From the NCBI GenBank assembly GCA_965230615.1, contig OZ246012.1:1116001-1180000 (forward strand): 64,000 bases of DNA, read 5' to 3'. Source of the DNA: G965230615 sp965230615 (GTDB taxonomy: Bacteria; Pseudomonadota; Gammaproteobacteria; HTCC5015). Every line of letters starts with the position of its first letter. Positions within the stretch are counted from its first letter, which is position 1. Shown one piece after another: positions 46,736 through 55,404 of the stretch. The position numbers and the translations under genes were made by a program. Below the pieces are notes generated by a model. It ran no database searches. It worked only from the letters and a program-made list of their open reading frames with translations, and had not been told where the DNA came from.

Positions 46736-47959
46736 TTAATGCGCAACCCACTCTACGGACTTTAAGTCGATACCGTCTTGGTACATTTCCCAGAGTGGCG
46801 ATAAGGCACGCAACTTCTCAACCGCTGTGCGAATTTTTTCAATCGCATAATCTACCTCTTCAACACTGGAGAAGCGCCCTAATGAAAAACGTATTGAGCT
46901 ATGTGCCAGCTCGTCATCCCGACCAAGTGCACGTAAGACATAACTTGGCTCTAAACTCGCACTAGTGCAGGCTGAACCGGATGAAACAGCCAGGTCTTTT
47001 AGCGCCATAATTAAACTTTCGCCTTCAACAAAGTTAAAGCTGACATTCAGGTTACCCGCAACACGCTGCTCAAGGTCGCCATTAAGATAAACTTCTTCCA
47101 TATCTTTAATGCCGTCCCACAGACGGTTACGTAACATCAACGAACGTTCATTGTCTTGTGCCATTTCTTCTTTCGCAAGGCGAAAAGCCTCACCCATGCC
47201 GACAATTTGATGCGTTGGCAATGTACCAGAACGTAAACCACGCTCATGTCCACCACCATGCATTTGTGCTTCTAAACGAATACGAGGCTTGCGACGAACA
47301 TACAAAGCGCCCATACCTTTGGGGCCATAAATTTTATGCGACGAGAAGGACATAAGGTCCACGGGTAAACTGCTTAAATCAATCGGCACTTTGCCCGCAC
47401 TCTGTGCAGCATCAACATGAAACACCACTTTATTATCACGGCAAATCTGACCTAAAGCGGCAATATCCTGAATAACACCGATTTCATTATTCACATGCAT
47501 CACAGACGCCAGCACAGTATCCGGGCGGATAGCCGCAGTAAACTTCTGTAAATCAACAAGACCATTTGGCTCTGGCTCAAGATAAGTCACCTCATAGCCT
47601 TCGCGCTCTAACTGACGCATAGCATCTAGCACAGCTTTATGCTCAGTTTTTACTGTAATTAAATGCTGGCCTTTCTTCTTGTAAAAGTGTGCAGCACCTT
47701 TGATCGCTAAATTATTCGACTCTGTCGCACCACTGGTCCAGACGATTTCACGTGGGTCGGCCGCCACCAGATCAGCCACTTGCTGCCTGGCCTTTTCAAC
47801 CAATGCTTCACTTTCCCAGCCAAAAGAATGGGAACGCGATGCCGGATTACCAAACACACCATCCATCGTCAAACACGCGACCATTTTTTCGGCTACACGC
47901 GGATCAACGGGTGTGGTGGCGGAATAATCCAGATAAACAGGTAATTTTAACTCACTCAT
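46736..47959 (-). CDS. iscS: Cysteine desulfurase IscS
   Basis: A 407-residue PLP enzyme that moves sulfur from cysteine to IscU and to tRNA-thiolation partners. The PLP lysine is in SFSSHKIYGPKG, and the persulfide cysteine is in VSSGSACTSASLEPSYVL, the class I (IscS) active loop. The start MKLPVYLDYSATTPVDPRV-like opening (here MSELKLPVYLDYSATT) and the C-terminal EMYQDGIDL are typical. It is the canonical IscS by similarity and position before iscU, whereas the neighbour at 48014-49165 is a divergent paralogue. Confidence 0.97.
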   Translation of the reverse strand: MSELKLPVYLDYSATTPVDPRVAEKMVACLTMDGVFGNPASRSHSFGWESEALVEKARQQVADLVAADPREIVWTSGATESNNLAIKGAAHFYKKKGQHLITVKTEHKAVLDAMRQLEREGYEVTYLEPEPNGLVDLQKFTAAIRPDTVLASVMHVNNEIGVIQDIAALGQICRDNKVVFHVDAAQSAGKVPIDLSSLPVDLMSFSSHKIYGPKGMGALYVRRKPRIRLEAQMHGGGHERGLRSGTLPTHQIVGMGEAFRLAKEEMAQDNERSLMLRNRLWDGIKDMEEVYLNGDLEQRVAGNLNVSFNFVEGESLIMALKDLAVSSGSACTSASLEPSYVLRALGRDDELAHSSIRFSLGRFSSVEEVDYAIEKIRTAVEKLRALSPLWEMYQDGIDLKSVEWVAH

Positions 47960-48013
47960 ATATTGGCTACTCTATCCTAAAATTCGCTACTAAATCTGTT
48001 ATGTACTGCTTTA

Positions 48014-49165
48014 CTAAATATTGGCAACACTCACACTACTTTGTTGATAGCGATGTACAATCACGGTTAATGCCGCAATAAACTTATCAATATCTTCGGC
48101 CGTGTTATGCTGGCCTAAGCTAACTCTGATTGCTGTGAGCGCTAAATCTGGCTCTACTTGCATCGCTAACAACACATGGCTGGGCGCTTGTACATCGGTA
48201 TGACAGGCAGACCCACTGGAAAGTGCAAAGCCACGTCGATCTAATTCCAGCAATAAGGTCTCACCGTGACAACCGCGCACACCAAACTGCACAGTATTCG
48301 GTAAGCGTGGCGCATGCTCGGCAAAAATCACAACACCGGCAATTTGCTGTAAAGCCTGCTCTAAGCGCTGCCTAAGTTGCAACATATGCGCTGCGCGTGT
48401 TTGCAAGCTTTGTTTGGCCAGTGCAGCGGCTGCACCAAAGCCAACAATGGCTGCCACATTTTGCGAGCCTGCCCGCAGACCATGCTCATGGTCACCGCCT
48501 AACAGCTGTGCTTCGATGGCGACGGTTTTATCAATCACCAATGCTGCCGCACCAGCAGGACCATATAATTTATGTGATGACACTGTCATCAACTGTGCGC
48601 CTGTGTTATTAAAATCCACTGCTATTTTACCAACAGCTTGTGATGCATCGGTATGCAAAATACTTTGCTGCCGCTGACATATTGCGGCGATATCAGTGAG
48701 GTTTTGTACTACCCCAGTTTCATTATTGGCTAACATCAAAGACACTAGCTTGGTATCGGCCTTTATCGCTTGTTCAGCACTGGCAGTATCAAACAGGCCA
48801 TTTGGGTCCACGTCAATCTCAGTCAGTTGCCAGCCATGCTGCTGTAATGCACGTGCCGGCTCTAATACCGAAGGGTGCTCGATAGCACCGACTGCAATGC
48901 GCCTCGCTACCTGCTTAGCAGTAACACCTTTGATCACCAGATTATTCGTCTCGGTACCACTACCGGTCAATACAACCTGGCTAGGGTGTGCGCCCACCAA
49001 GTCTGCAACCTGCTCACGCGCCTGCTCGACCGCACCTGCGGTTAAGCGACCGTAGCGATGCAGGCTGGCAGGGTTACCATAAATACCGCCAAGGTAAGGC
49101 TGCATTGCTTCGAGCACGCTGGGGTCTAGCGCAGTGGTAGCATTGTTATCCAAGTAAACCGGCAT
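48014..49165 (-). CDS. Second cysteine desulfurase (IscS/NifS-like) inside the isc operon
   Basis: A 383-residue class V aminotransferase-fold enzyme from the ATG at 49163-49165, with AGAGG 8 nt upstream (a TTG seven codons earlier is not favoured). The PLP lysine is in VSSHKLYGPAGAA, and the active cysteine in LSSGSACHTDVQAPSHVLLA keeps the class I loop. It shares the DNNATTALDP and NNETG patterns with IscS/NifS but differs from the adjacent IscS throughout, so it is not a recent duplication. It sits between iscR and iscS (54 bp upstream of iscS). It may serve a different sulfur acceptor or conditions. Confidence 0.9.
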   Translation of the reverse strand: MPVYLDNNATTALDPSVLEAMQPYLGGIYGNPASLHRYGRLTAGAVEQAREQVADLVGAHPSQVVLTGSGTETNNLVIKGVTAKQVARRIAVGAIEHPSVLEPARALQQHGWQLTEIDVDPNGLFDTASAEQAIKADTKLVSLMLANNETGVVQNLTDIAAICQRQQSILHTDASQAVGKIAVDFNNTGAQLMTVSSHKLYGPAGAAALVIDKTVAIEAQLLGGDHEHGLRAGSQNVAAIVGFGAAAALAKQSLQTRAAHMLQLRQRLEQALQQIAGVVIFAEHAPRLPNTVQFGVRGCHGETLLLELDRRGFALSSGSACHTDVQAPSHVLLAMQVEPDLALTAIRVSLGQHNTAEDIDKFIAALTVIVHRYQQSSVSVANI

Positions 49166-49176
49166 CGGGATGGCCT

Positions 49177-49650
49177 CTAAACACAAGAGTCCATATCAGC
49201 AAGAGGCTGCAATACGGCAGCATCTTGCTGCTTAGCCACTTCGCGGATACTGGCGCGATCAATCAGATCACCCAAACTGACACTGCTAAGAAAGTCACGA
49301 ATTTGTGCGCTTAAATCTTCCCAAAGATCGTGGGTAAGACAACGTGATTCACCCTGGCAGTTTTTGGAACCGCCACAGCGGGTAGCATCGACGGTCTCAT
49401 CAACCGCAGCAATAACATCGGCCACAACAATTTCGGCTGGCGCTTTGTTCAGGCGATAACCACCACCTGGGCCGCGGGTACTGCAAACCAGGCCGGTTTT
49501 ACGCAGCTTGGCAAACAGCTGCTCCAAGTAAGATAAAGATATGCCCTGGCGCGCTGATATGTCCGCCAACGCAATAGGCCCATGGCTGTTGTGTACCGCC
49601 AAATCGAGCATGGCTGTTACGGCATAGCGGCCTTTTGTCGTCAATCGCAT
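49177..49650 (-). CDS. iscR: Fe-S-sensing transcription regulator IscR
   Basis: A 157-residue Rrf2-family repressor. The winged-helix start MRLTTKGRYAVTAMLDLAVH and the wing STRGPGGGYRLN bind DNA. The 2Fe-2S ligands are three cysteines in RCGGSKNCQGESRCLTH, with the following His. It represses the isc operon when its cluster is loaded. The two 25-bp sites upstream (49664-49716) fit autoregulation. The stop is 11 bp before the ATG of the second desulfurase. Confidence 0.96.
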   Translation of the reverse strand: MRLTTKGRYAVTAMLDLAVHNSHGPIALADISARQGISLSYLEQLFAKLRKTGLVCSTRGPGGGYRLNKAPAEIVVADVIAAVDETVDATRCGGSKNCQGESRCLTHDLWEDLSAQIRDFLSSVSLGDLIDRASIREVAKQQDAAVLQPLADMDSCV

Positions 49651-49663
49651 CGTTAATCACCAG

Positions 49664-49716
49664 TACCTGAGTATTTCAGTCGGATTATATATTCTTGACA
49701 GAAATGGTCAAGTATT
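49664..49716 (-). promoter_or_regulatory. iscR promoter with two IscR type 1 binding sites
   Basis: On the minus strand, TTGACC (-35, 49706-49711), a 16-bp spacer and TATAAT (-10, 49684-49689) form a good sigma-70 promoter. Two IscR type 1-like sites overlap it. One, 49664-49687, reads TAATCCGACTGAAATACTCA then GGTA and covers the -10 and start. The other is the inverted repeat CTTGAC-7-GTCAAG (49694-49712) with flanking AT, over the -35. This resembles the E. coli iscR promoter with sites A and B. Only pattern matching supports the sites. Confidence 0.7.
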
Positions 49717-49835
49717 AATGTCCCTGTCGAGCCTTGTCTGCTTGATAAATAGCTCGATAAGTGCGGCTAACCTAAGGCTATCTGCTGCTAAAAGCTGCTA
49801 TCAGACGCGATTAGCGGCTAACGGCAATAAAGCAG

Positions 49836-50612
49836 CTACTCTTTTGGTTTAGACCTTGGCAATTTGGCCCCTTGCGCAGCACTGAAGATACCCCGCAGGA
49901 TATTTACCTCAGTCTCGCTCAGTGCTGACCGTAAAAACAAACGGCGTAAACGGCGCAATAGCGTCTGTTTCGGCTGCTCACGGCTCATCACATTGACATC
50001 AACGAGCAGCTCTTCCAAGTGTCCGAGCATCCCTTCTAATTGTGCGGCCGTCGCTTCTGGGTCAGCCTTCTCGGCTGACTCGGTTGGCACGGCCTCAGTT
50101 GCTGGCTCAGCGGCTAAATGTTGCTGACGAATCTCATAGCTTAAAATCTGTACTGCAGCGGCTAAATTCAGTGAGCTGTAATCAGGGTTTGACGGAATAG
50201 TCACCAGATAATGACAGCGGTCCAACTCTTCATTGGTCAGGCCAATACGCTCACGACCAAAAACCAAAGCAACCTGTCGTTGCTCATTGGCTGCGGTATT
50301 GTATAAACGCTCTGCACTGGCCGCAGGGCTTAGCGGCGGCCACTCCAGACGACGATCACGTGCGCTGGTGCCAATAACCAGGCTGCAATCCGCCACAGCA
50401 TCATCCAGTGTTTCGCACACTGTTGCTGCCGCTAATACGTCATCAGCGCCAGAGGCTCTGGCAGTGGCCTCAGCACAAGGGTATTGTTCAGGCGCTACCA
50501 GATAAAGCCTGCCTAACCCCATTGTCTTCATTGCCCTGGCTGCCGCACCAATATTGCCAGGATGCGAGGTATTGACCAGGACGATGCGTAAATTTGCGTT
50601 AATACTTAACAT
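49836..50612 (-). CDS. trmJ: tRNA (cytidine/uridine-2'-O-)-methyltransferase TrmJ
   Basis: A 258-residue SPOUT methyltransferase that methylates position 32 in the anticodon loop of several tRNAs. The N-terminus LRIVLVNTSHPGNIGAAARAMKTMGL is the family start (shown here only in part), with the knot motifs VALVFGRERIGLTNEEL and IPSNPDYSSLNLAAAV. A C-terminal helical region (about 170-250) includes LRRLFLRSALSETEVNILRG. It precedes iscR as in E. coli and is divergent from suhB. Confidence 0.96.
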   Translation of the reverse strand: MLSINANLRIVLVNTSHPGNIGAAARAMKTMGLGRLYLVAPEQYPCAEATARASGADDVLAAATVCETLDDAVADCSLVIGTSARDRRLEWPPLSPAASAERLYNTAANEQRQVALVFGRERIGLTNEELDRCHYLVTIPSNPDYSSLNLAAAVQILSYEIRQQHLAAEPATEAVPTESAEKADPEATAAQLEGMLGHLEELLVDVNVMSREQPKQTLLRRLRRLFLRSALSETEVNILRGIFSAAQGAKLPRSKPKE

Positions 50613-50643
50613 AGGGGCGGGAGGATACCTGAAAAACGGGATA

Positions 50644-50671
50644 GACAGAAGATCGCATTCGATCTTCTGTC
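50644..50671. other. Perfect 12-bp hairpin between trmJ and suhB
   Basis: Arms GACAGAAGATCG (50644-50655) and CGATCTTCTGTC (50660-50671) pair fully around the 4-nt loop CATT. It lies 32 bp upstream of the trmJ start and 56 bp upstream of suhB. No U-tract follows on either side, so a regulator site or an RNA structure is more likely than a terminator. A possible extended -10 (TGCTATGCT, 50684-50692) lies just right of it for suhB. Confidence 0.6.
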
Positions 50672-50727
50672 CAACCGCTTCTTCTGCTATGCTTGCGGCC
50701 GTTGTTCAATAAGGCTCTTTATATACC

Positions 50728-51516
50728 ATGCATCCTTTTATCACTATTGGCGTACGCGCTGCCCGCGCCGCCGGTAATATTATCACGCGCCAGCTTAATC
50801 ACCTGGACACCCTACGCATTGACGCCAAGCAGGATCGCGACTTCGTCTCTGAAGTGGACCGACAAGCTGAGCAGGAAATTATTAAAATTATTCATCGCTC
50901 CTACCCTGAGCATGCCATTCTGGCCGAGGAAAGCGGCCAACAAGGCGATGCTGACTTTGAGTGGGTGATTGACCCACTCGATGGCACAACCAATTTTTTA
51001 CATGGTTTCCCACAATTTGCAGTCTCTATCGGTGTTCGCAATAAAGGCAAGTTGGAAGCCGCGATCGTCTATGACCCTATCGCCCAAGAGCTGTACACAG
51101 CCGCCAAAGGTTCTGGCGCATTGCTCAATGACCGCCGCATTCGTGTGAGTAACCGTAGCAATATGGATAGTGCTTTACTGGGCACTGGCCTGCCCTTTCT
51201 GGCACATCATGACTTTGACAATGGCCTCAAAATCTTAAAATCGTTTATGCAACAAACCGCTGGTATTCGCCGCCCAGGCGCAGCCGCACTGGATTTAGCC
51301 TATGTTGCTGCTGGTCGCTTGGATGGCTTTTGGGAATATAACCTCAAACCATGGGATATGGCGGCAGGTATATTATTAGTACAGGAAGCTGGTGGCATTA
51401 TCAGTGACCCCGATGGCACAGCTAAATTTATGGACAGTGGCGATGTGGTTTGCGGTAACCCCAAAATCCATCAGCAAATGCTGAAGATTATTAAGCAAGC
51501 GCTCCAAGAAGGTTAA
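50728..51516 (+). CDS. suhB: Inositol monophosphatase family protein SuhB
   Basis: A 262-residue Mg-dependent phosphatase. Metal-binding motifs are AEESGQ, the DPLDGTTNF block and the C-terminal KPWDMAAGILLVQEAGG. In E. coli SuhB also joins the rRNA antitermination complex, which may be its main role. The start MHPFITIGVRAARAAGN is normal, and trmJ-suhB divergence is the conserved arrangement. It is followed by 456 bp without a gene. Confidence 0.96.
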   Translation: MHPFITIGVRAARAAGNIITRQLNHLDTLRIDAKQDRDFVSEVDRQAEQEIIKIIHRSYPEHAILAEESGQQGDADFEWVIDPLDGTTNFLHGFPQFAVSIGVRNKGKLEAAIVYDPIAQELYTAAKGSGALLNDRRIRVSNRSNMDSALLGTGLPFLAHHDFDNGLKILKSFMQQTAGIRRPGAAALDLAYVAAGRLDGFWEYNLKPWDMAAGILLVQEAGGIISDPDGTAKFMDSGDVVCGNPKIHQQMLKIIKQALQEG

Positions 51517-51972
51517 TGGGGATCGGTAAAGATTAGATTGCAAAATTTAATCACGGCACAGTACAGCCATGTGTCAGCAAACAATTGAATAACGGCAAAA
51601 AAAACAAGAACGTGCCCCCTTATCGGGGGTCACTGTTCTCAATAGAGGGGGTAACTTCATAACTTACACTCTCTCAGAACGTGTTCTGAGCACTTAGTTC
51701 CCTCTGCATTTAAAAAAGTTTATTTTTCTCACCGCCTTAGCAAAGGCAAAGCATTACAAGCAAAGCCTAACAATATTCAGCTTTAGCCCATAAAGCCTGG
51801 TAGTTGTACCAATATAACCCGCTAGCGGCCAGCGTAAAACCCTATGGGCATGCCTCATGTAAGGCAACAATGTGTTCGCCTATAAAAAAACCCCTGATAC
51901 TTATCAGAGGCTTTTTTAGAAAGGAGGCTTGCGAATTCACTATAAAGTTTCATTCACAAACACTGTGACCAC
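51517..51972. other. Structured 456-bp intergenic region after suhB
   Basis: No credible gene is present. Two hairpins stand out. The first (51607-51639) has AGAACGTGCCCCC pairing with GGGGG-T-CAC-T-GTTCT with single-base bulges and a loop TTATC. The second (51673-51690) is CTCAGAAC-GT-GTTCTGAG, a perfect palindrome. Both share AGAACGTG. A terminator for the sec operon follows at 51884-51917. A small RNA downstream of suhB or a processed 3' UTR is possible. The stretch 51720-51880 shows nothing I can identify. Confidence 0.5.
51884..51917 (-). terminator. Rho-independent terminator of the yajC-secD-secF operon
   Basis: On the minus strand, AAAAAAGCCTCTGATA, a short AG loop, then TATCAGGGG followed by seven T residues; one mismatch in the stem. 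It begins about 55 bp after the secF stop. The A-run on the other side means it can also stop transcription coming from suhB. Confidence 0.85.
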
Positions 51973-52917
51973 TTATGGCGAGGCAAGTTCCTCATCTTCT
52001 TGTTTCGGCGGCAATAAGTCATCCCGTGTCAAACCAAGCGCCAGTACAATTGGGCTGGCCACAAAAATCGATGAGTAGGTACCAATAAGCACACCAATGA
52101 TCAATGCCAGTGAAAAACTGTGAATGATTGGACCACCTAAGAAAAACAATGAGAACAATACCAGTAAGGTCGTGATCGATGTCATGATGGTACGTGCCAA
52201 TGTCTGATTAACCGAGGTATTGGTGACATCCAGTGGCTCGCCGTTGCGAATCTTACGAAAGTTTTCACGAATACGATCATACACAACAATGGTATCGTTG
52301 AGTGAGTAACCGATCACCGCTAACACGGCGGCTAATACCGTCAAGTCAAAATCGGCCTGCAGTATGGAAAACACACCCAAGGTAATGATTACATCGTGCA
52401 TTAATGCTGCGACCGCACCCAAAGAAAACTTCCACTCAAAGCGCAATGCCACATAAACCATGATACACAGCAAAGCCAACAGCATCGCGATACCGCCATC
52501 ATTCTTTAGCTCATCACCAATTTGTGGCCCCACATACTCTACCCGGCGCATTTTTACTGCCGTGTTTTGCGTTTTGAGTATATCCAGTACACTATCACTA
52601 ACCTTAGCGGCTTCAATATCTTCGCCTGATTCGACATCCGGCGCTAAACGAACCAACACATCTTTGGCAGAACCAAAATTTTGCACTATGGCATTATCCA
52701 AGCCATTGTTAGCCAGGGTTTTACGAATCGCAGCCAGATCAGCCACATCATCATATCCAACCTCAATCAGGTAACCACCGCTGAAATCTAAGCCAAAATT
52801 TAATCCGCGCGTGGTCAGACTGGCAATTGATATGACTAACAGAACAATAGAAACGATCATGGCAAGCTTGCGCTTGGACATAAAGTCGATTGTGTTTTTT
52901 GTATTAATGAGTTGCAT
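51973..52917 (-). CDS. secF: Protein translocase subunit SecF
   Basis: A 314-residue inner-membrane protein with six membrane helices. The start around LNFGLDFSGGYLIEVGYDDV is the SecF signature. Helices 2-6 lie at about 140-290, including YVALRFEWKFSLGAVAALMH and VLAVIGYSLNDTIVVYDRIRENF, the conserved motif shared with RND proteins. With SecD it uses the proton gradient to help pull proteins through SecYEG. It starts 33 bp after secD. Confidence 0.98.
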   Translation of the reverse strand: MQLINTKNTIDFMSKRKLAMIVSIVLLVISIASLTTRGLNFGLDFSGGYLIEVGYDDVADLAAIRKTLANNGLDNAIVQNFGSAKDVLVRLAPDVESGEDIEAAKVSDSVLDILKTQNTAVKMRRVEYVGPQIGDELKNDGGIAMLLALLCIMVYVALRFEWKFSLGAVAALMHDVIITLGVFSILQADFDLTVLAAVLAVIGYSLNDTIVVYDRIRENFRKIRNGEPLDVTNTSVNQTLARTIMTSITTLLVLFSLFFLGGPIIHSFSLALIIGVLIGTYSSIFVASPIVLALGLTRDDLLPPKQEDEELASP

Positions 52918-52950
52918 AATATTTCAACTTTTCATGTTTGATAGCGACGA

Positions 52951-54813
52951 TTATATCGCCAGCTTTTTAACTTGTTTGCCACCATAAATTAAATTGATGA
53001 CAGCGCGCGTACCGATGATAGCGGTAAACATTGAAGAGACGATACCGATCATTAATGTCACAGCAAACCCTTTAATCGGCCCCGTACCAAAACCAAATAA
53101 GATCACCGCCGCAATTAATGTAGTGATATTCGCATCCGCAATGGTTGAAAATGCTTTTTCATAACCGGCGTGGATACTGGCTTGTAGACTATTGCCATTT
53201 CTGAGTTCTTCTCGAATACGTTCAAATATCAGCACGTTAGCATCTACCGCCATACCAACAGTCAGCACGATACCGGCAATACCTGGCATAGTCAGCGTCG
53301 CTTGCAGCATAGAGAGCACAGCGATAATTAGCACCAGGTTTAATGCCAACGCTAAGTCTGCCACCAAACCAAAGACTCGGTAGTAAACCGCCATAAAGAT
53401 CATAACGAGTACCAGACCAATAATCACCGAGTTAAAGCCACGCTCGATGTTATCAGCACCTAAGCTTGGGCCAACGGTACGTTCTTCGATAAACTGCATC
53501 GGCGCTTTCAGCGCACCCGCTCTTAATAATAAGGCCAGGTCATTCGCTTCTTGCATTTCCAAGCCGGTTGTTTGGAACTGTTTGCTGAGTTGATCACGAA
53601 TGGTCGCGATGCTAATGACTTCCTGACTGACTTTTTTGGTAGAAACCTGCTTGCCATCGACCTCTTTGGTATCATAAGTCGTTTTGATGTAGACAACGGC
53701 CATCGGTTTACCGATATTGGCACTGGAGATCTTACTCATGCGGCTAGCGCCTTTACCATCGAGTGTCACAAATACTGCTGGCGAGCCGTTTTGCTGCTCA
53801 AAGCCTGAGCTGGCATTAATGATGTTTTCACCCGTCACAATAATAGAGCGGTTTAGTAATACAGGCTCTTTATTGCGGTCGTAGTACATTCGGGCATTGA
53901 CCGGCACACGGTTGTTTTGCGCGGCATTGACCCAATCTGTGTAAGTGCCGTGCACTAGGCGATATTCTAGCGTAGCGGTTGAACCAATAATTTCTTTTGC
54001 TTTAGTGGTATCCTGAATACCTGGCAATTGGACAACAATACGATCTTCGCCTTGCGCCTGAATCACCGGCTCAGCCACACCCAACTGGTTAACACGATTA
54101 CGCAAGGTAATAATGTTTTGTGTCAGGGCATTCTGCCGTTCACTGCGTAATACATCGTCACGCATGCTACCGCGAATAAGAAACGTATCGCTTAAATCTT
54201 CTGTTGAAAACGTTAGGTCAGCAAATTCATTACGAATCAAGGTAAAGGCCTGATCACGTGCTTGAGCTTCTTTGAACTGCACACGCAACTCGTCGTTGCT
54301 CGCCACCACACCGCTGTAGTAGATTTTTTCTTGACGTAATTGGCTGCGGATACCTTCACGGTAAGCTTCAAAACGGCGCGCAATGGCTGTATCCATATCG
54401 ACTTGCAATAAGAAATGCACCCCACCGCGCAAGTCCAAACCTAAATACATCGGCAAGGCACCCAGACCACGTAACCACTCTGGTGTGGCAGAGGCTAAAT
54501 TAGGTGCAACGGTATAATTATTGGGACCGAGAAACTCTTCTAGATAATCTTTCATTTCTCGCTGGTCGTCTAAGTTGTTCAAACGGATCAGCACATGCGA
54601 CTCGCTTGGCTCTACCGCTTTAACATCGACGCCGCTGTTTTTCACTGCCTCATCAACACGCCCAGCCAAGCCCTCCTGTAAACTGGATAAGCTTGCTGAA
54701 ACCTGAATAGCCGGGTCGCTGCCAAACAGGTTTGGTGCAGCATAAATAGCCCCAATCACAATAACGAGCACTACAAGAATATATTTCCAAGCTGGATAAC
54801 GATTCAGAATCAC
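52951..54813 (-). CDS. secD: Protein translocase subunit SecD
   Basis: A 620-residue partner of SecF. One N-terminal helix (about 9-27) is followed by a large periplasmic region that starts with GLDLRGGVHFLLQVD. Five C-terminal helices hold the conserved GTGPIKGFAVTLMIGI and GMAVDANVLIFERIREE motifs, the latter with the essential proton-path Asp. Length is standard (E. coli 615). It lies between yajC (36 bp) and secF (33 bp). Confidence 0.98.
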   Translation of the reverse strand: MILNRYPAWKYILVVLVIVIGAIYAAPNLFGSDPAIQVSASLSSLQEGLAGRVDEAVKNSGVDVKAVEPSESHVLIRLNNLDDQREMKDYLEEFLGPNNYTVAPNLASATPEWLRGLGALPMYLGLDLRGGVHFLLQVDMDTAIARRFEAYREGIRSQLRQEKIYYSGVVASNDELRVQFKEAQARDQAFTLIRNEFADLTFSTEDLSDTFLIRGSMRDDVLRSERQNALTQNIITLRNRVNQLGVAEPVIQAQGEDRIVVQLPGIQDTTKAKEIIGSTATLEYRLVHGTYTDWVNAAQNNRVPVNARMYYDRNKEPVLLNRSIIVTGENIINASSGFEQQNGSPAVFVTLDGKGASRMSKISSANIGKPMAVVYIKTTYDTKEVDGKQVSTKKVSQEVISIATIRDQLSKQFQTTGLEMQEANDLALLLRAGALKAPMQFIEERTVGPSLGADNIERGFNSVIIGLVLVMIFMAVYYRVFGLVADLALALNLVLIIAVLSMLQATLTMPGIAGIVLTVGMAVDANVLIFERIREELRNGNSLQASIHAGYEKAFSTIADANITTLIAAVILFGFGTGPIKGFAVTLMIGIVSSMFTAIIGTRAVINLIYGGKQVKKLAI

Positions 54814-54849
54814 GACGATGACCTTTTATTTGTTATGTCGCAGAGTAAT

Positions 54850-55185
54850 TTATGATGCGCTTTTAATAGTACCTTTAGGCATCACAGTCGAAATAGATTG
54901 CCGCTGCACGCGAACTTCTACCTTATCGGCTAACTGTACAGTTACGAAGTTCTCATCAACTGCGGTCAGCTTACCGAGCAGCCCCCCACCTGTAACAACC
55001 TCATCACCTTTTTTAAGTGATGCTACCAGGTTGCGATGCTCTTTCACGCGCTTTTGCTGTGGACGAATAAGAATGAAGTAAAAAATAACGAACATACCGA
55101 TTAACAACAGCATATTCGCCATTCCACCGGAGGCACCTGCTGGTGGAGCCCCTTGGGCATAAGCGGACGAAATCAGGAAATCCAT
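54850..55185 (-). CDS. yajC: Sec translocon accessory subunit YajC
   Basis: A 111-residue protein with a single membrane helix (about 24-42, MLLIGMFVIFYFILI) and then the family motif RPQQKRVKEHRNLVASLKKG, GDEVVTGGGLLGKLTAVDEN and a short basic tail. The helix is preceded by a Gly/Ala-rich segment. It begins the yajC-secD-secF operon, and 219 bp separate it from tgt; I see no clear terminator there, and the gap probably holds a yajC promoter. Confidence 0.96.
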   Translation of the reverse strand: MDFLISSAYAQGAPPAGASGGMANMLLLIGMFVIFYFILIRPQQKRVKEHRNLVASLKKGDEVVTGGGLLGKLTAVDENFVTVQLADKVEVRVQRQSISTVMPKGTIKSAS

Positions 55186-55404
55186 TCAAACATACCTTAA
55201 ATTATATTAATGAAAAAAAGAGTCTTGCGCCCTCTGCGTGGCCTCAAGAGCCGCGTATTATGCCATAGCAAACCTGGTTTGGGAGCATTAATGCACGCCT
55301 TCATGCCCTATTTGGAAGCTTATTCTGGTAGATTATTGATAAAACAGCGATAAATTAGGGATAAGTCCTGGCTATTCCACGATTTGTACCAATTTGTACC
55401 GACT

